Of a DNA stretch of 14,006 bases, positions 1-8,395 are shown in pieces. A program made the position numbers and the translations under genes. The stretch is from contig KZ111153.1 in NCBI GenBank assembly GCA_002077045.2, positions 14,085 through 28,090 of the forward strand. The letters are read 5' to 3'. This stretch comes from Rachicladosporium sp. CCFEE 5018. Taxonomy: Eukaryota > Ascomycota > Dothideomycetes > Cladosporiales > Cladosporiaceae. Position 1 is the first letter of the stretch, and each line of letters opens with the position of its first letter. The notes below the pieces were generated by a model that searched no databases, had not been told where the DNA came from, and saw only the letters and a program-made list of their open reading frames with translations.

Positions 1-1847
1 CAGGCGGTGGCACGAAGCTGTTGCGTGCGTCTCGACGACCTCGCACGGTGCCCATCCGCCTGGGATTGAGCGTAGGTGCCTGTGAACTATCAGTGATTGA
101 TTCTCGTTACTGACTACCTTCATTCGACTCACGATCTGTAGCTTGGACGCAATATCTGCCAAAACGGTGTCTCTATCAGCATCTTCCTGTATCGGCGCGT
201 TACGGATATTGACATTGTACTGCGGCTGCGCATTCTCGCCGTTTGACAGCGCTCCCTGCTGCGCCTGCGTGATAGGGTCAACGTTACTAGGCGGTAGCGA
301 GTAGCCCTCATTGTCGCGCTGCGGTTCTGCGATCGTTGGCTGCTGCACAGGCTCTGGTTCTGCCGGCTTTCGTGGTTCGAGATCCGCGAGATCATTCTGA
401 TGGGTGCCATTCGGCGCACTTGCATACGCGGCCCCTCCGGCTAGGCCACCGACCATGGCACCACCTACAAGCGGAGCGACAGGAAACGAGTTCTTGCTAG
501 GCGTTGAGTAGCTGTCGGCAGCTCGCGGCTGAGGGCGACTGTCAGTCCGCGGTGGAGTATCGAGCACCTCGCTGCCGAGTCGGAGTGGCGAGCGCGGTCG
601 CTGAGCACTCTCGACTGGTGGCTCGAGAGTGTTCTCTTTCGATCGACCTAGTCGTCCGGAGAATGAGCTGAAGGGCGATGCTCGAGGTGCGCGCTCGGGT
701 GATTCTGCCATAGGTGCCAGCTGCTGAGGCTGCTTGCTTTCCCGTCGACTACTGCGACCCATGACTGTGCCAAGACGCTTTAGACCCTTCAACGCACCTT
801 TCTTCTTCTCAGGCTCTTGTATCGAGTTCGATCGTTGACTGGCAGACTCGTCCTGGTGAGAAAGGGTGGGAGCTAGTGGCGTATTGGAGATCCGAGACGT
901 CGCAGGCGACGAGTTTCCAAGGTTCACTGAGCTGCCGCGGGGTTGCGTCGACTGTCGCACAGGAGGCTTGTTCTCCATGATGCTAAGCGCGAACGTCTTG
1001 ATCTCGTCCGCGGTCTCCACATTCAAGAGCTGATTCAGCACCTGCTCAGCAGACACGCGCTGCTTCTCCACCTGATCGACCTCGTGTGTTTGGAACTGTG
1101 TAAGCACGTCCCGAACGTGGTTCCATCTCGATTCGTCAATCGCTTGCAAGCTCTCGAACACGTACGGAGCTTGCGACTGCCATTGCACCTGTGCCTCCTC
1201 AAAGTCCGAAATCGCGTTCGCCACCTTGTTCGTATCTGCTTTATCGCCTTTGCTGCGCAGCTTCTCAGTCTTTTGCTTCGCAGTCTCCACATCCCCTGCG
1301 ATCGCACCCAAGTTGCCTTGCATATTAGTCATGGCCTGCAGTTCGCGGTTGTTGCCGACGAATGTCCGTAATGGTCGCTCGACATCAGCTTCGATTTTGT
1401 TCGCCAGTGCAGAATGTGAGTCTGCCAGATTCTCCGCAGAGTTCGTGAGGGTCGTCCATGGCGCCGCGAAGATACTGTGTCGGTGTGAGCCTCTGCCACC
1501 CTTCCCTCTTGATCTAGGCGGTACACATACCCCAAATCTGCGTCGATGTTGCGTCGCGCCAGCTTCCGCAGGCCATTGGAGTACTGCTCTTCCAGTCTCC
1601 TTCGATCCTGCTACAGCATAAGCCCCGGTCCAGCGCGCATTCTTGCACTTCCCAAGCGTACCTGTAGCCAATTCGCTATCTCCGTATTCAACTTTCCAAC
1701 TTGTCCAACGCGATCGTTCAGTACATCCACAGCCTGGCCCGGCTGGAGTGTAGCCTACGAAAGCAGTTGATTAGCAACAGGCTCGCGTCCATTGGGCAAC
1801 TCGATACGCACCAGCATGGCCGGGTACTCGGCGCGGTCCATAGCCAT
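1..1847 (-). CDS. syp1: Syp1-type F-BAR muniscin (endocytic adaptor), 5' part
   Basis: Muniscins (Syp1/FCHo) bind and bend the plasma membrane early in clathrin-mediated endocytosis and, in yeast, act at the septin/bud neck. The spliced model has exons 1847-1812, 1754-1662, 1607-1531, 1474-133 and 79 to beyond 1. The introns are 57, 54, 56 and 53 bp with GT...AG ends; the first has GCTAAT as branch point. About 542 residues are visible. The F-BAR domain covers roughly residues 5-260: it opens with MDRAEYPAML, then ADWLQ joined to DRRRLEEQY, and later VRDVLTQFQTHEVDQVEKQR. A Ser/Pro-rich linker follows, with a basic patch (KKKGALKGLKRLG, near residue 294). The last exon reads RMGTVRGRRDARNSF, the conserved stretch before the C-terminal mu-homology domain, which lies outside the window. 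The start could be the first or third codon (MAM). Family identity is from recognised F-BAR and linker motifs; exon joins are inferred but keep frame at every junction. Confidence 0.87.
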
Positions 1848-2656
1848 GGTTGCAACCTGCAGCACAACAATGCGGAACGCTTCAAAGGACCGTACACGCG
1901 GTAAGGATGCCAGACTATAGAGCTGACGGTGTAGCTACTGTGTTGCGTGGATGTGTTCGAGTAGCTGTCAAGCACGGCCCGGAACATCCGGTTCCTGACC
2001 AAGAGGATGCCGATCAGCATCCCGTCACGAGGAACATTATTGCGTTAACATCAACCACAACAATATGTGATCATCGATGCCGGCAACATGAGGATGGCAA
2101 CATTAGGAGTGCATCATTCTGTCGGTATCAAGAGCACGAGGGCATCACGTGTCTACGGATCAAAAGAATGATCACGTCGCCACTGCTGCCCGAGCGATTT
2201 GACCTAACCGACGTTGAGGCAATGAAGACTTATATGAGAGCACCTCTGCTACTCTGTCAGTGTGATCGTGATCTTTGCTGCTATCGACTGCGACGGGACG
2301 CTATCGCGCTGCAGGAGGCTTTATCAGAGACAATCGCAATACGTCCGTGGAAGTCGCCGCCATGCCTTTTACGAGTGAGACCTTGGAAACAACTCTCGAT
2401 GAACATGCTACGGAACGTGCACTTCTACACTGTGGTTCATAATTGCATGACACAATTTGGGATTTTGAAAGGCGACGAGGTGGCGAGGAGAATGCAATGC
2501 GGCGTGTCAAAGGACTTCGATAACATTACACTATGGTACAGTAGTCATGATTCTCATCACCCTCCTTCAGACACCTTCAATATTGTTCTGAGTCTCCAAC
2601 CATTCAATCTGTCCCAAAATCTTGCCACCAGCCTTTCCGCAATGCTCGTTAACAGC
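1848..2656. other. Intergenic region between syp1 and hsp20
   Basis: About 0.8 kb that must hold the syp1 promoter (right of 1847) and the 3' end of the small heat-shock gene. I see no clear TATA box for syp1. A CACGTG palindrome lies at 2146-2151. The plus strand is open across the whole region in one frame (see the separate ORF entry). Confidence 0.6.
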
Positions 2657-2785
2657 TCACTGCACCTCGATTCTCTTGGTACCCTTGTTTGCCGCCTTCG
2701 GTACAACAATGCTCAGAATCCCATTCTTCAGGCTGGCCGTGACCGCATCCTGATCAACATGCTGCGGGAAGGAGAAGCTTCTTGA
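1907..2785 (+). CDS. Long unassigned ORF, doubtful gene
   Basis: An intronless reading frame of 292 codons from the first in-frame ATG (1907); the frame is open further left to 1850. I recognise no domain. The predicted protein is rich in Cys, His, Arg and Met, with no signal peptide or obvious membrane segment. It would begin only 60 bp from the start codon of the divergent syp1 gene, and its last 129 bp run antisense through the well-supported end of the heat-shock gene, so neither a proper promoter nor a free 3' end is available. The absence of any stop over more than 900 bp is unlikely by chance at this base composition, which is why it is recorded. Most likely it is a chance open frame; an orphan gene or antisense transcript is possible. 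Confidence 0.15.
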   Translation: MPDYRADGVATVLRGCVRVAVKHGPEHPVPDQEDADQHPVTRNIIALTSTTTICDHRCRQHEDGNIRSASFCRYQEHEGITCLRIKRMITSPLLPERFDLTDVEAMKTYMRAPLLLCQCDRDLCCYRLRRDAIALQEALSETIAIRPWKSPPCLLRVRPWKQLSMNMLRNVHFYTVVHNCMTQFGILKGDEVARRMQCGVSKDFDNITLWYSSHDSHHPPSDTFNIVLSLQPFNLSQNLATSLSAMLVNSSLHLDSLGTLVCRLRYNNAQNPILQAGRDRILINMLREGEAS

Positions 2786-3292
2786 GAAGCTGCCGACAGA
2801 TCTCTCGGAAACCCAGTATCTCGATTTTGGCTTCTGGGGCTCCTCGACGTCCTTTGTACTCTCCGCCGGGGTGTGCACAGCGGTGTCACTATCGGTCTCG
2901 GCGTCCTCTTCCTCGACAGTGGCTTGCTTGCTTGAGGTCTCGCTCTCAGTCTGCTCCGTGGGCTGCCGAGCTTCGATAGGAGCAGCTGTCGGCGTGCCTT
3001 GCTCTCTCACACTCTCAGTGTGGCCGCGGATAGCGATGGTGTCCGAATCGGTGAATTCGACTGAAAGGTTCTTCTCATCTAATCCCGGCAATTCGCCATG
3101 CAGCTCGTACGAGTCCTTGTTCTCCCTGACATCGAACTTCGGTTGGAATGACTGGACCCTTGTTTGTCTTTGCGTGCATGCCGGGCTGAAGAACTCTCGA
3201 CCTCCTCGAGTGCTGGCGGCGCTAGCATAGTCGTCCAGCAGCCTGAAGACAGGAGCGAAGTCGGTGGCGAAAGCGCGAGGGAAGCAAGACAT
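2657..3292 (-). CDS. hsp20: Small heat-shock protein, Hsp30/Hsp20 family
   Basis: ATP-independent chaperone that holds unfolding proteins during heat and other stress, normally cytosolic and oligomeric. The 211-residue protein starts MSCFPRAF, then APVFRLLDDY, the usual N-terminus of fungal Hsp30-type proteins. The alpha-crystallin domain spans about residues 48-200: it begins FQPKFDVRENKDSYELHGELPG, resumes at SFSRSFSFPQHVD, and ends with the GILSIVVPK signature. The C-terminal tail has an I-x-V motif (RIEVQ). An acidic Thr/Ser/Glu-rich insertion at residues 95-157 splits the domain, as in fungal Hsp30 proteins. There is no intron. The frame is open upstream to an ATG at 3514, but that lies beyond the TATA box at 3444-3449, so 3292 is the best start; another in-frame ATG at 3382 would add 30 residues (see findings). 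Confidence 0.93.
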   Translation of the reverse strand: MSCFPRAFATDFAPVFRLLDDYASAASTRGGREFFSPACTQRQTRVQSFQPKFDVRENKDSYELHGELPGLDEKNLSVEFTDSDTIAIRGHTESVREQGTPTAAPIEARQPTEQTESETSSKQATVEEEDAETDSDTAVHTPAESTKDVEEPQKPKSRYWVSERSVGSFSRSFSFPQHVDQDAVTASLKNGILSIVVPKAANKGTKRIEVQ

Positions 3293-3443
3293 GGTGTTGG
3301 CTTGCTTGTGTTGTGTTGTTGGAATGACTTTAACGATACGAGTTGCACGAGGCGCTCGGGTTGTGATGTGGTAGGCTTGCATATGGTTGAGGGTTGTAAG
3401 TTGTTTTGATAACGGACGGGGAAAAGACAAATCAGAGAGAAAA

Positions 3444-3449
3444 TTTATA
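3444..3449 (-). promoter_or_regulatory. TATA box of the small heat-shock gene
   Basis: TATAAA on the minus strand (within GTATAAATTT), about 150 bp upstream of the chosen ATG at 3292. The 5' leader it implies is CA-rich just before the start codon (ACAACACAAGCAAGCCAAC), typical of fungal leaders. Strong TATA boxes are common in stress-induced fungal genes. Confidence 0.6.
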
Positions 3450-3586
3450 CCTACCTGACAGGCAACAGCGGAACGTACGAGTACGTGCTTGCGTGTTCTC
3501 ATGGCTGCTGACAATATCTAGGAATATCCGGGGGGTTGCACAAGTGTTGTCAGCGATTATCTTCTTTCACTTTCTGGTTTCAGCGA

Positions 3587-3594
3587 GAAGCTTC
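3587..3594. promoter_or_regulatory. Heat-shock-element-like site (GAAGCTTC)
   Basis: GAAGCTTC matches the head-to-head nGAAnnTTCn core bound by heat-shock factor Hsf1. It sits about 140 bp upstream of the TATA box of the small heat-shock gene, a fitting position. A further TTC at 3579-3581 is not at the exact 5-bp spacing of a perfect three-unit element. A CACGTG palindrome follows at 3602-3607. Role is inferred from sequence and context only. Confidence 0.4.
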
Positions 3595-3609
3595 GGTCGA
3601 TCACGTGAC

Positions 3610-4312
3610 CTGCTTAGTCGCCTGGAACGGACGGTCTCTGTCCTGGAAGCCGGGTAGTCCGCCACACGATGCCTGCGAGCATGAGTCAGCGGGTTTATTG
3701 CTGGGAGGTACGCTGGAAGATGGTTCACACCTGGGTCGTGGACATGCTCGGGCCGACCTGAGACAAAGATGCCCACCCAAAGACGGCGGACTAATACCGT
3801 TTGGGTGGCCGCCCGTAAAAGTGGATTGCAGGACGTAAAAGTCTCTCACTGGTCAAGACCTGGTATTCCTGATACATACAACAGCCAATGAAAGCTTGCC
3901 TACGCAACAGCTCCGCCCGAAACACTCTCGCTGCACCTCCTGCCCAATGTCGATCTCAAGTCGCCAGCCCGCGGCCGTTGCCCAGCCCTAAACGGCGCTC
4001 GGGCGATCTGTGTAGCCTGTCTTGCATGCTCTCGGCAGCAGCAGGCTGGTGCGACGCTACTGCAAGTCGATCTGCAGGCGTTCGAATCCAACACACCTCT
4101 GCGCGAGTGTTTATGCAAGGGCCGAAGCCTCCCACTAGCGGCGAGTGAGCTTATTTGAACGTCCTCTGAAGATGCTCGAGTGTCTCACCGAAGCAAATCG
4201 AAGGAATGAAGAATGCCGGCCGTCAAAATTTGGGTGATCATCTGAGAGTCGTGAAAGTCGTCAATCGCTTGCCGCCGTCGCTCATCTGTACAAATGCAAA
4301 TGCAAGCTTCGA
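3610..4312. other. Intergenic region between hsp20 promoter and KXD1 3' end
   Basis: About 0.7 kb with no gene I can support. It holds the distal heat-shock promoter and the 3' flank of the KXD1 gene. It also contains an inverted repeat at 3773-3808 and a short direct repeat, CGTAAAAGT, at about 3814 and 3834. Short frames on both strands between 3888 and 4148 have no recognisable protein features. Confidence 0.5.
3773..3808. repeat. Short inverted repeat, 9-bp perfect arms
   Basis: CCACCCAAA at 3773-3781 is matched by its reverse complement TTTGGGTGG at 3800-3808, with an 18-bp spacer. It lies about 200 bp beyond the heat-shock-element-like site, between two minus-strand genes. It could be a binding site for a dimeric regulator, a hairpin, or a chance pairing. 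I found no target-site duplication or transposon-like ends. Confidence 0.45.
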
Positions 4313-4990
4313 CTAGTAGTCTTCAGGCGCTGGGTATCGTCGACTGGCTGCTCTGTACTGCTCAGGGTATTTCTCTGCCGCTCGTCGGTTCAGTGCACTG
4401 CATCACGGTCAACAATTGATACAACTGCGAAAGTCGCCGAGATAATACGTACGCGACTTTCTTCTGCGTCCATTCGAGATCGCGCTGTGTCTCTTTTGCC
4501 GCCTTCATGCCGTCTGCGAAGTTCGCTCGTGTCTTCGCGAGTCGCGCGCGTGCCTGCGCTTGCAACGCGAGCAGCTCGCGGTTCTTTGCATTCAGCTCGC
4601 CAGACCTGCAGATTGTCAGCTTCGCCGCAATCTCAGCGCTTTTACAGTCTAGGCTCACATCTGCGCTTGTCGTACGAGACCCTTGTCCAGAGGCACGGGA
4701 TTGTAAGCTTGTGATAGTCGGTCGTTCATGTAGTCCAGCAGGTCCACGCTCGTCGCGCCTGCAGTCGAGCTGTCATATTCGCTCCCAGCATAGTTGCTAG
4801 ACGCCGAGGAGTAGAGCCCAGCGCCGGAAGTGGAAACGCTCTCCGGTCGCTCTGGTGGCGATGCCGACAGATGACTGTAGCCTGACGAATTTCGGCTGTG
4901 GCGGACTGCGTATGGTTGCTGGGGCTGTTTGCTGGGAACAGCGACTGGCAGTGTGCCCGTGGGCTGGTAGTGGTAGTATGATGTAGACAT
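4313..4990 (-). CDS. KXD1: KXD1-like protein (BLOC-1-related complex subunit)
   Basis: KXD1 is a small coiled-coil subunit of the BLOC-1-type complex, which works in endosome maturation and endosomal trafficking. The spliced gene has exons 4990-4659, 4605-4453 and 4397-4313, with introns of 53 bp (GTGAGC...CTGCAG) and 55 bp (GTACGT...GATGCAG), and encodes 189 residues. Residues 1-80 are a Ser/Tyr/Pro-rich, probably disordered N-terminus. The KxDL domain follows: SVDLLDYMNDRLSQAYNPVPL, then SGELNAKNRELL, and a helical stretch ending KETQRDLEWTQKKV. The last exon gives LNRRAAEKYPEQYR, the usual family ending, and stops after APEDY. Both splices restore frame exactly where the unspliced frames stop or drift. 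The ATG at 4990 is chosen because the frame upstream has no family features and a TATA box lies about 140 bp away. Confidence 0.9.
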
Positions 4991-5126
4991 GATGTTGGGT
5001 AAGACTCTGCGTGGACCTGGATCAAGTGGAGGAAGGTATGGAAGGTGAGTGATGATAGTCTTGAAGCTTGCTAGTAGTGGACAATGGGAAATGAAGGGCA
5101 GCAGGAGCACAAGCTCGAGAGCATTA

Positions 5127-5135
5127 CCTTTTATA
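5127..5135 (-). promoter_or_regulatory. TATA box of the KXD1-like gene
   Basis: TATAAAAGG on the minus strand, about 137 bp upstream of the ATG at 4990. The stretch in between is partly pyrimidine-rich on the coding strand, as in many fungal core promoters. Confidence 0.55.
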
Positions 5136-6867
5136 CCTCGCCATCGCCGTTAACGCCGAGTCCTTCGATCCGCAGGCCGACGGGCACACCACTCTCCATG
5201 CAGCATACAGCATAGCTTCACAGGCTAGAGGCGAAGGCAGGCCTTGATAAGAGCCCGGTCCTTGCCTCGACCCATGGAGAATCTTTAAGCTGTGCGGGAA
5301 GCACGCTCAGCATCTCCGATTCTGCCGTCTTCAGGGCCACGCCAGGGATACCCGGCCTGATTGCCATTGGTCTCGGCTCAAAGCTAATCATTAGCTGCAT
5401 GAATGGTAGGTGAGCTGACCTGCCGCGAGCGCGGTATTGGTGGGAGGAGCTGTGCATCAAAGGTTCGAAGCAGCTGCTGATCTGAAGGTCTCCACTCCCA
5501 TATCGCCTACCGCTGCGAGTGTGGCTACCTTAATGCGCGCACAGTAGCGAAGCAACGAGCGATCAGACGGTACCGAGCTCATTGTCTAGCCCGGATCCTC
5601 CCAAACCCACGATGTCGTGATCCGACTGCGAGGATTGGTGTTGTTGTCCACGTTCATGTACGAGACAAACGACGCGAGTTTGCGTGCTTAGTCGGTAGAG
5701 TATATCCGGAAGGCTTACGCAGGCGGTATGCGCCTGAGCGTCTGTTGTGTCACTTGGCCATGATTCACGCCGCATTGCACCTGTCATCCAAGTCCGTCAT
5801 TATGCCATGCGATGATAGTAGTGGGTGCACAGCATGCCGTGCAATTGAGGTCTGCAACTGTCCGGCCGGGAACAACCGAGCTCGGGATAAGCCTCGGTGA
5901 CAAATGAAGTGAACGGCCGCGATGACTTTCCGAGACCTCCCACGAATATCACTCCTGTGTATGTGCTCTTTGTCATGCAGATGATAACAGCTTCGTTTTC
6001 TCTTGCGAGCGTCGAGAGTAGCTTTAGTGTTGCGTGATGTGGCGGTATGTTCGTTTCGGGTTTCATCAATGATCGCCAATTCTTCTGTCACTCCATCTGT
6101 GGCCTTGCATCGTGCACTTCACTTCCTCGATCCTGCAAGACTGCCCAACGCGACGTGTTCATGACAGCGCGCATCGTACCAGACATATTACCGTCTCGCG
6201 AGTAGCCATCGCTTTACTCAGGGAGTTTTATCCACCTGTAGTACCCTTTGCATTGCCGCCTTCGTCGCCGGGGAACGAGTCCGTCACCGAACTTGTGTGC
6301 TACATCATCACGGAATGCGTTAGCAAAGGTCATTTGGCTACATTCTCGGCGCTACAGTCTGGTCCCATCCTCGTCAATCGTCACTTACTGTTATTATCGG
6401 CTGCCTGCCTATCAGGAATCCTGAGCAAGTTGCCCTCAGCCTTTATCTCCATGCCTCCAGGTTTGGCTTCTGCGCCCTGCGGGGCCATACTCTTCGTGAT
6501 AGCCCCTTTCAACCACCAAGCTGATAGCGAGACGATGATGTGAGTTTTGGGAACTTCCGTTGACTAGCTTTTCATTTCGTTCACTACAACAGCCCGGTCA
6601 AATGAACCCTCCTAGCCTCAAGGATCTAGCTCTGCTGCGTTGCGTGGAGTCGTCGCCGGCGAGTCACAAAACAGATCTTCATGTTCTCGCGATGCCTTCA
6701 CTTGATGCCACGGCTTCACTTCATCGACTTTGAAAGCCTTATGAAGCTGGACGAAGCTTCATGTGGCGGCAGATCTGCGGCGAAAGACGTGCTGGTTCAC
6801 GGTCTACTCTACTCATCATCATCAAGAAGAATATTATTTACACCACACACCAAGACAACGAAAAGCT
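5136..6867. other. Gene-poor region, 1.7 kb
   Basis: This lies between two divergent genes: the KXD1-like gene (minus) and the DLPPEIR-family gene (plus). Frames up to 143 codons exist (plus 6112-6543, minus 5765-6091, minus 5218-5460), but none shows a recognisable domain, a fungal-type splice pattern that extends it, or a good leader. The last 50 bp (about 6817-6867) are A/C-rich and look like the leader of the gene at 6868. I see no repeats or mobile-element ends. An unspliced or fast-evolving gene cannot be excluded. Confidence 0.5.
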
Positions 6868-8000
6868 ATGGCTTCTTCCGTGAAGCCAAGGCTTCGAAAA
6901 GGAATGAAGATCGCCATAAAGCGTGATACTCCGGACCCATTCAAATTCATGGACCTGCCGCCCGAGATACGCACTATGGTCTACCACGAGTTGCTCATCT
7001 ACAGGCCTCGTAGACTGTGTCTACGACCTGGTGCGACATCGCGCAGACTCAATTTGAGCCCGCCCAAAGCCAGAACCCTCCATCCTGAGGTATTGCGAGT
7101 ATCGAAACTCGTCAACCATGAGGCTACCACGGTCTTGTACAGTGAGAACAGCTTCCACTTGACAATCACCTGCTCTGTGAAATCTTCCCACGGATCTGAT
7201 CAATGGCGCAGGATATGTGGCTCTTTCATTGCGGCTGGACGTCGCTTAGGGTTGTCCGCGGCGGGCACCGCCGACTACAATCACGGCGGCTTTCATAAGA
7301 CAAGCATCAACTTGACGACCGATGAGAATTTCGCGAAGTCTTGCTGCTGCGTGGCGATATGCTGTGCCAGGTTCGCACGTTACGAATTTCGAGAGACCCA
7401 TGGATAGACGCTCCCTAGACTGTGCGCGACACAAGTCCTATGCTGTGGCACCTCATCACAATGCTGATGACTCCGCCACTTATGGAAGACAACGAGACAA
7501 GACGTAAGAGCAGGCTGAAGTGCGTCGTGGTTGAAGTCTTGGACCATCGTTCGAGAAGCAGCCTGCCTCCACGCGCACTCGTGTCGTGAGAGGAACAGCA
7601 ACGCCTCCTCTCACCACTCTTGAACCTATCGGAGCAAGTCACGGTCCAGAACTCGTCCCCAGCGATCGAAGAACTTTTCCGCAAGGAGCAGCGCAAGCAA
7701 GCGCCGGAATCATGGCTCGTACAGACAGCTCGCTACATCGATGCGCAACGCCGTTGTCACGCCAGATCCTGCCTTTCTGACGAAGTCATCGACAAGATCA
7801 TGCGGTCCACTTCCGTCGATTTCCACTACGCGGTCGACTCCAAGGGCAAACAGCGACGGGCAAGATGCATGGATCCTTTCAACGACGCTGATCTCGGTCG
7901 ACTGACACGTATGGCTGATTGGGAGGTAGCAAGGGATGATTTGGCGCGAGACATGCTGGTGGTCACTGATAGGTACACGCAACTATTTGCAAAGCCGTAG
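6868..8000 (+). pseudogene. DLPPEIR-family (2EXR/F-box-like) gene, apparently broken
   Basis: From ATG 6868, after an A/C-rich leader, the first frame encodes about 150 family-like residues: KFMDLPPEIRTMVYHELL, then HPEVLRVSKLVNHEATTVLYSENSF. This is the N-terminal fold common in Dothideomycete proteins with an F-box-like or 2EXR-like region; function is unknown. That frame stops at 7405-7407. Coding-like sequence then continues in another frame: FREVLLLRGDMLCQVRTLRI, a TAG at 7416-7418, TVRDTSPMLWHLITMLMTPP, a TGA at 7587-7589, and a long tail from EEQQRLL (7590) to TAG at 7998-8000. I tried GT...AG introns to bridge these breaks and found none that fixes them all. Either the gene has decayed (one frameshift between about 7240 and 7330 plus two nonsense changes, both explicable as C-to-T) or its introns are unusual. 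The two outer frames may be annotated elsewhere as separate genes. Confidence 0.5.
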
Positions 8001-8395
8001 GCTGCAGAGCCTGGCAGTTGAAGGAGACTTTCAGGGAGCTTGACAAGGTGTATGGGGGTCGTGGGTGCTCGGCTGAAGCCATTACAGTCATTCGCAGCTG
8101 CGAAGTAGACAGATCAATTGATGAGTGGGAAACGATGATTGCTTCGGACTCCAGAAAGTGATTGCATAATGCTAGTACCCCTGCACAGCCCACACGCACA
8201 ACATGAGAACGTGATCCTTGTGTTTGAACTTTGTGCGTCCAGGATTGCCAAGATTTCGCTTTGCCGGTCCCGCTCCCGTGACTAGCGCATGTCAAACAGC
8301 AGCTTTTCGAAGACGAACTTCATTGGCAAGCGGCACACGACCACGCACATCGGCACTCTAGTCTTCCGTAGCGACCATCAGTCGCTCACAGCATA
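8001..8395. other. Intergenic region, Rrp14 promoter
   Basis: About 0.4 kb between the end of the broken DLPPEIR gene and the Rrp14 start codon; it should hold the Rrp14 promoter. No TATA box is evident. The minus-strand frame across 7963-8295 has no recognisable features. Confidence 0.45.

Noticed and set aside
943..1371. 142-codon plus-strand frame opposite syp1
   Set aside because: It is antisense to the F-BAR region, whose residues and splice sites are consistent on the minus strand.
3382..3514. ATG at 3514 as the true start of the heat-shock protein
   Set aside because: It lies upstream of the TATA box at 3444-3449, so a normal transcript would not include it.
4078..4100. GTTCGAATCC, the hallmark of a tRNA T-arm
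   Set aside because: The flanking bases do not form a 5-bp T-stem (AGGCG against CCAAC), and no acceptor, D- or anticodon arm could be found upstream.
6112..6543. 143-codon plus-strand frame as a gene
   Set aside because: No recognisable domain, no promoter or leader signs, and no splice extension; composition looks like random sequence.
8120..8125. GATGAG as a PAC element for ribosome-biogenesis control of Rrp14
   Set aside because: It is a six-base match about 275 bp from the start codon with no partner AAAATTTT-type element nearby; too weak to list.
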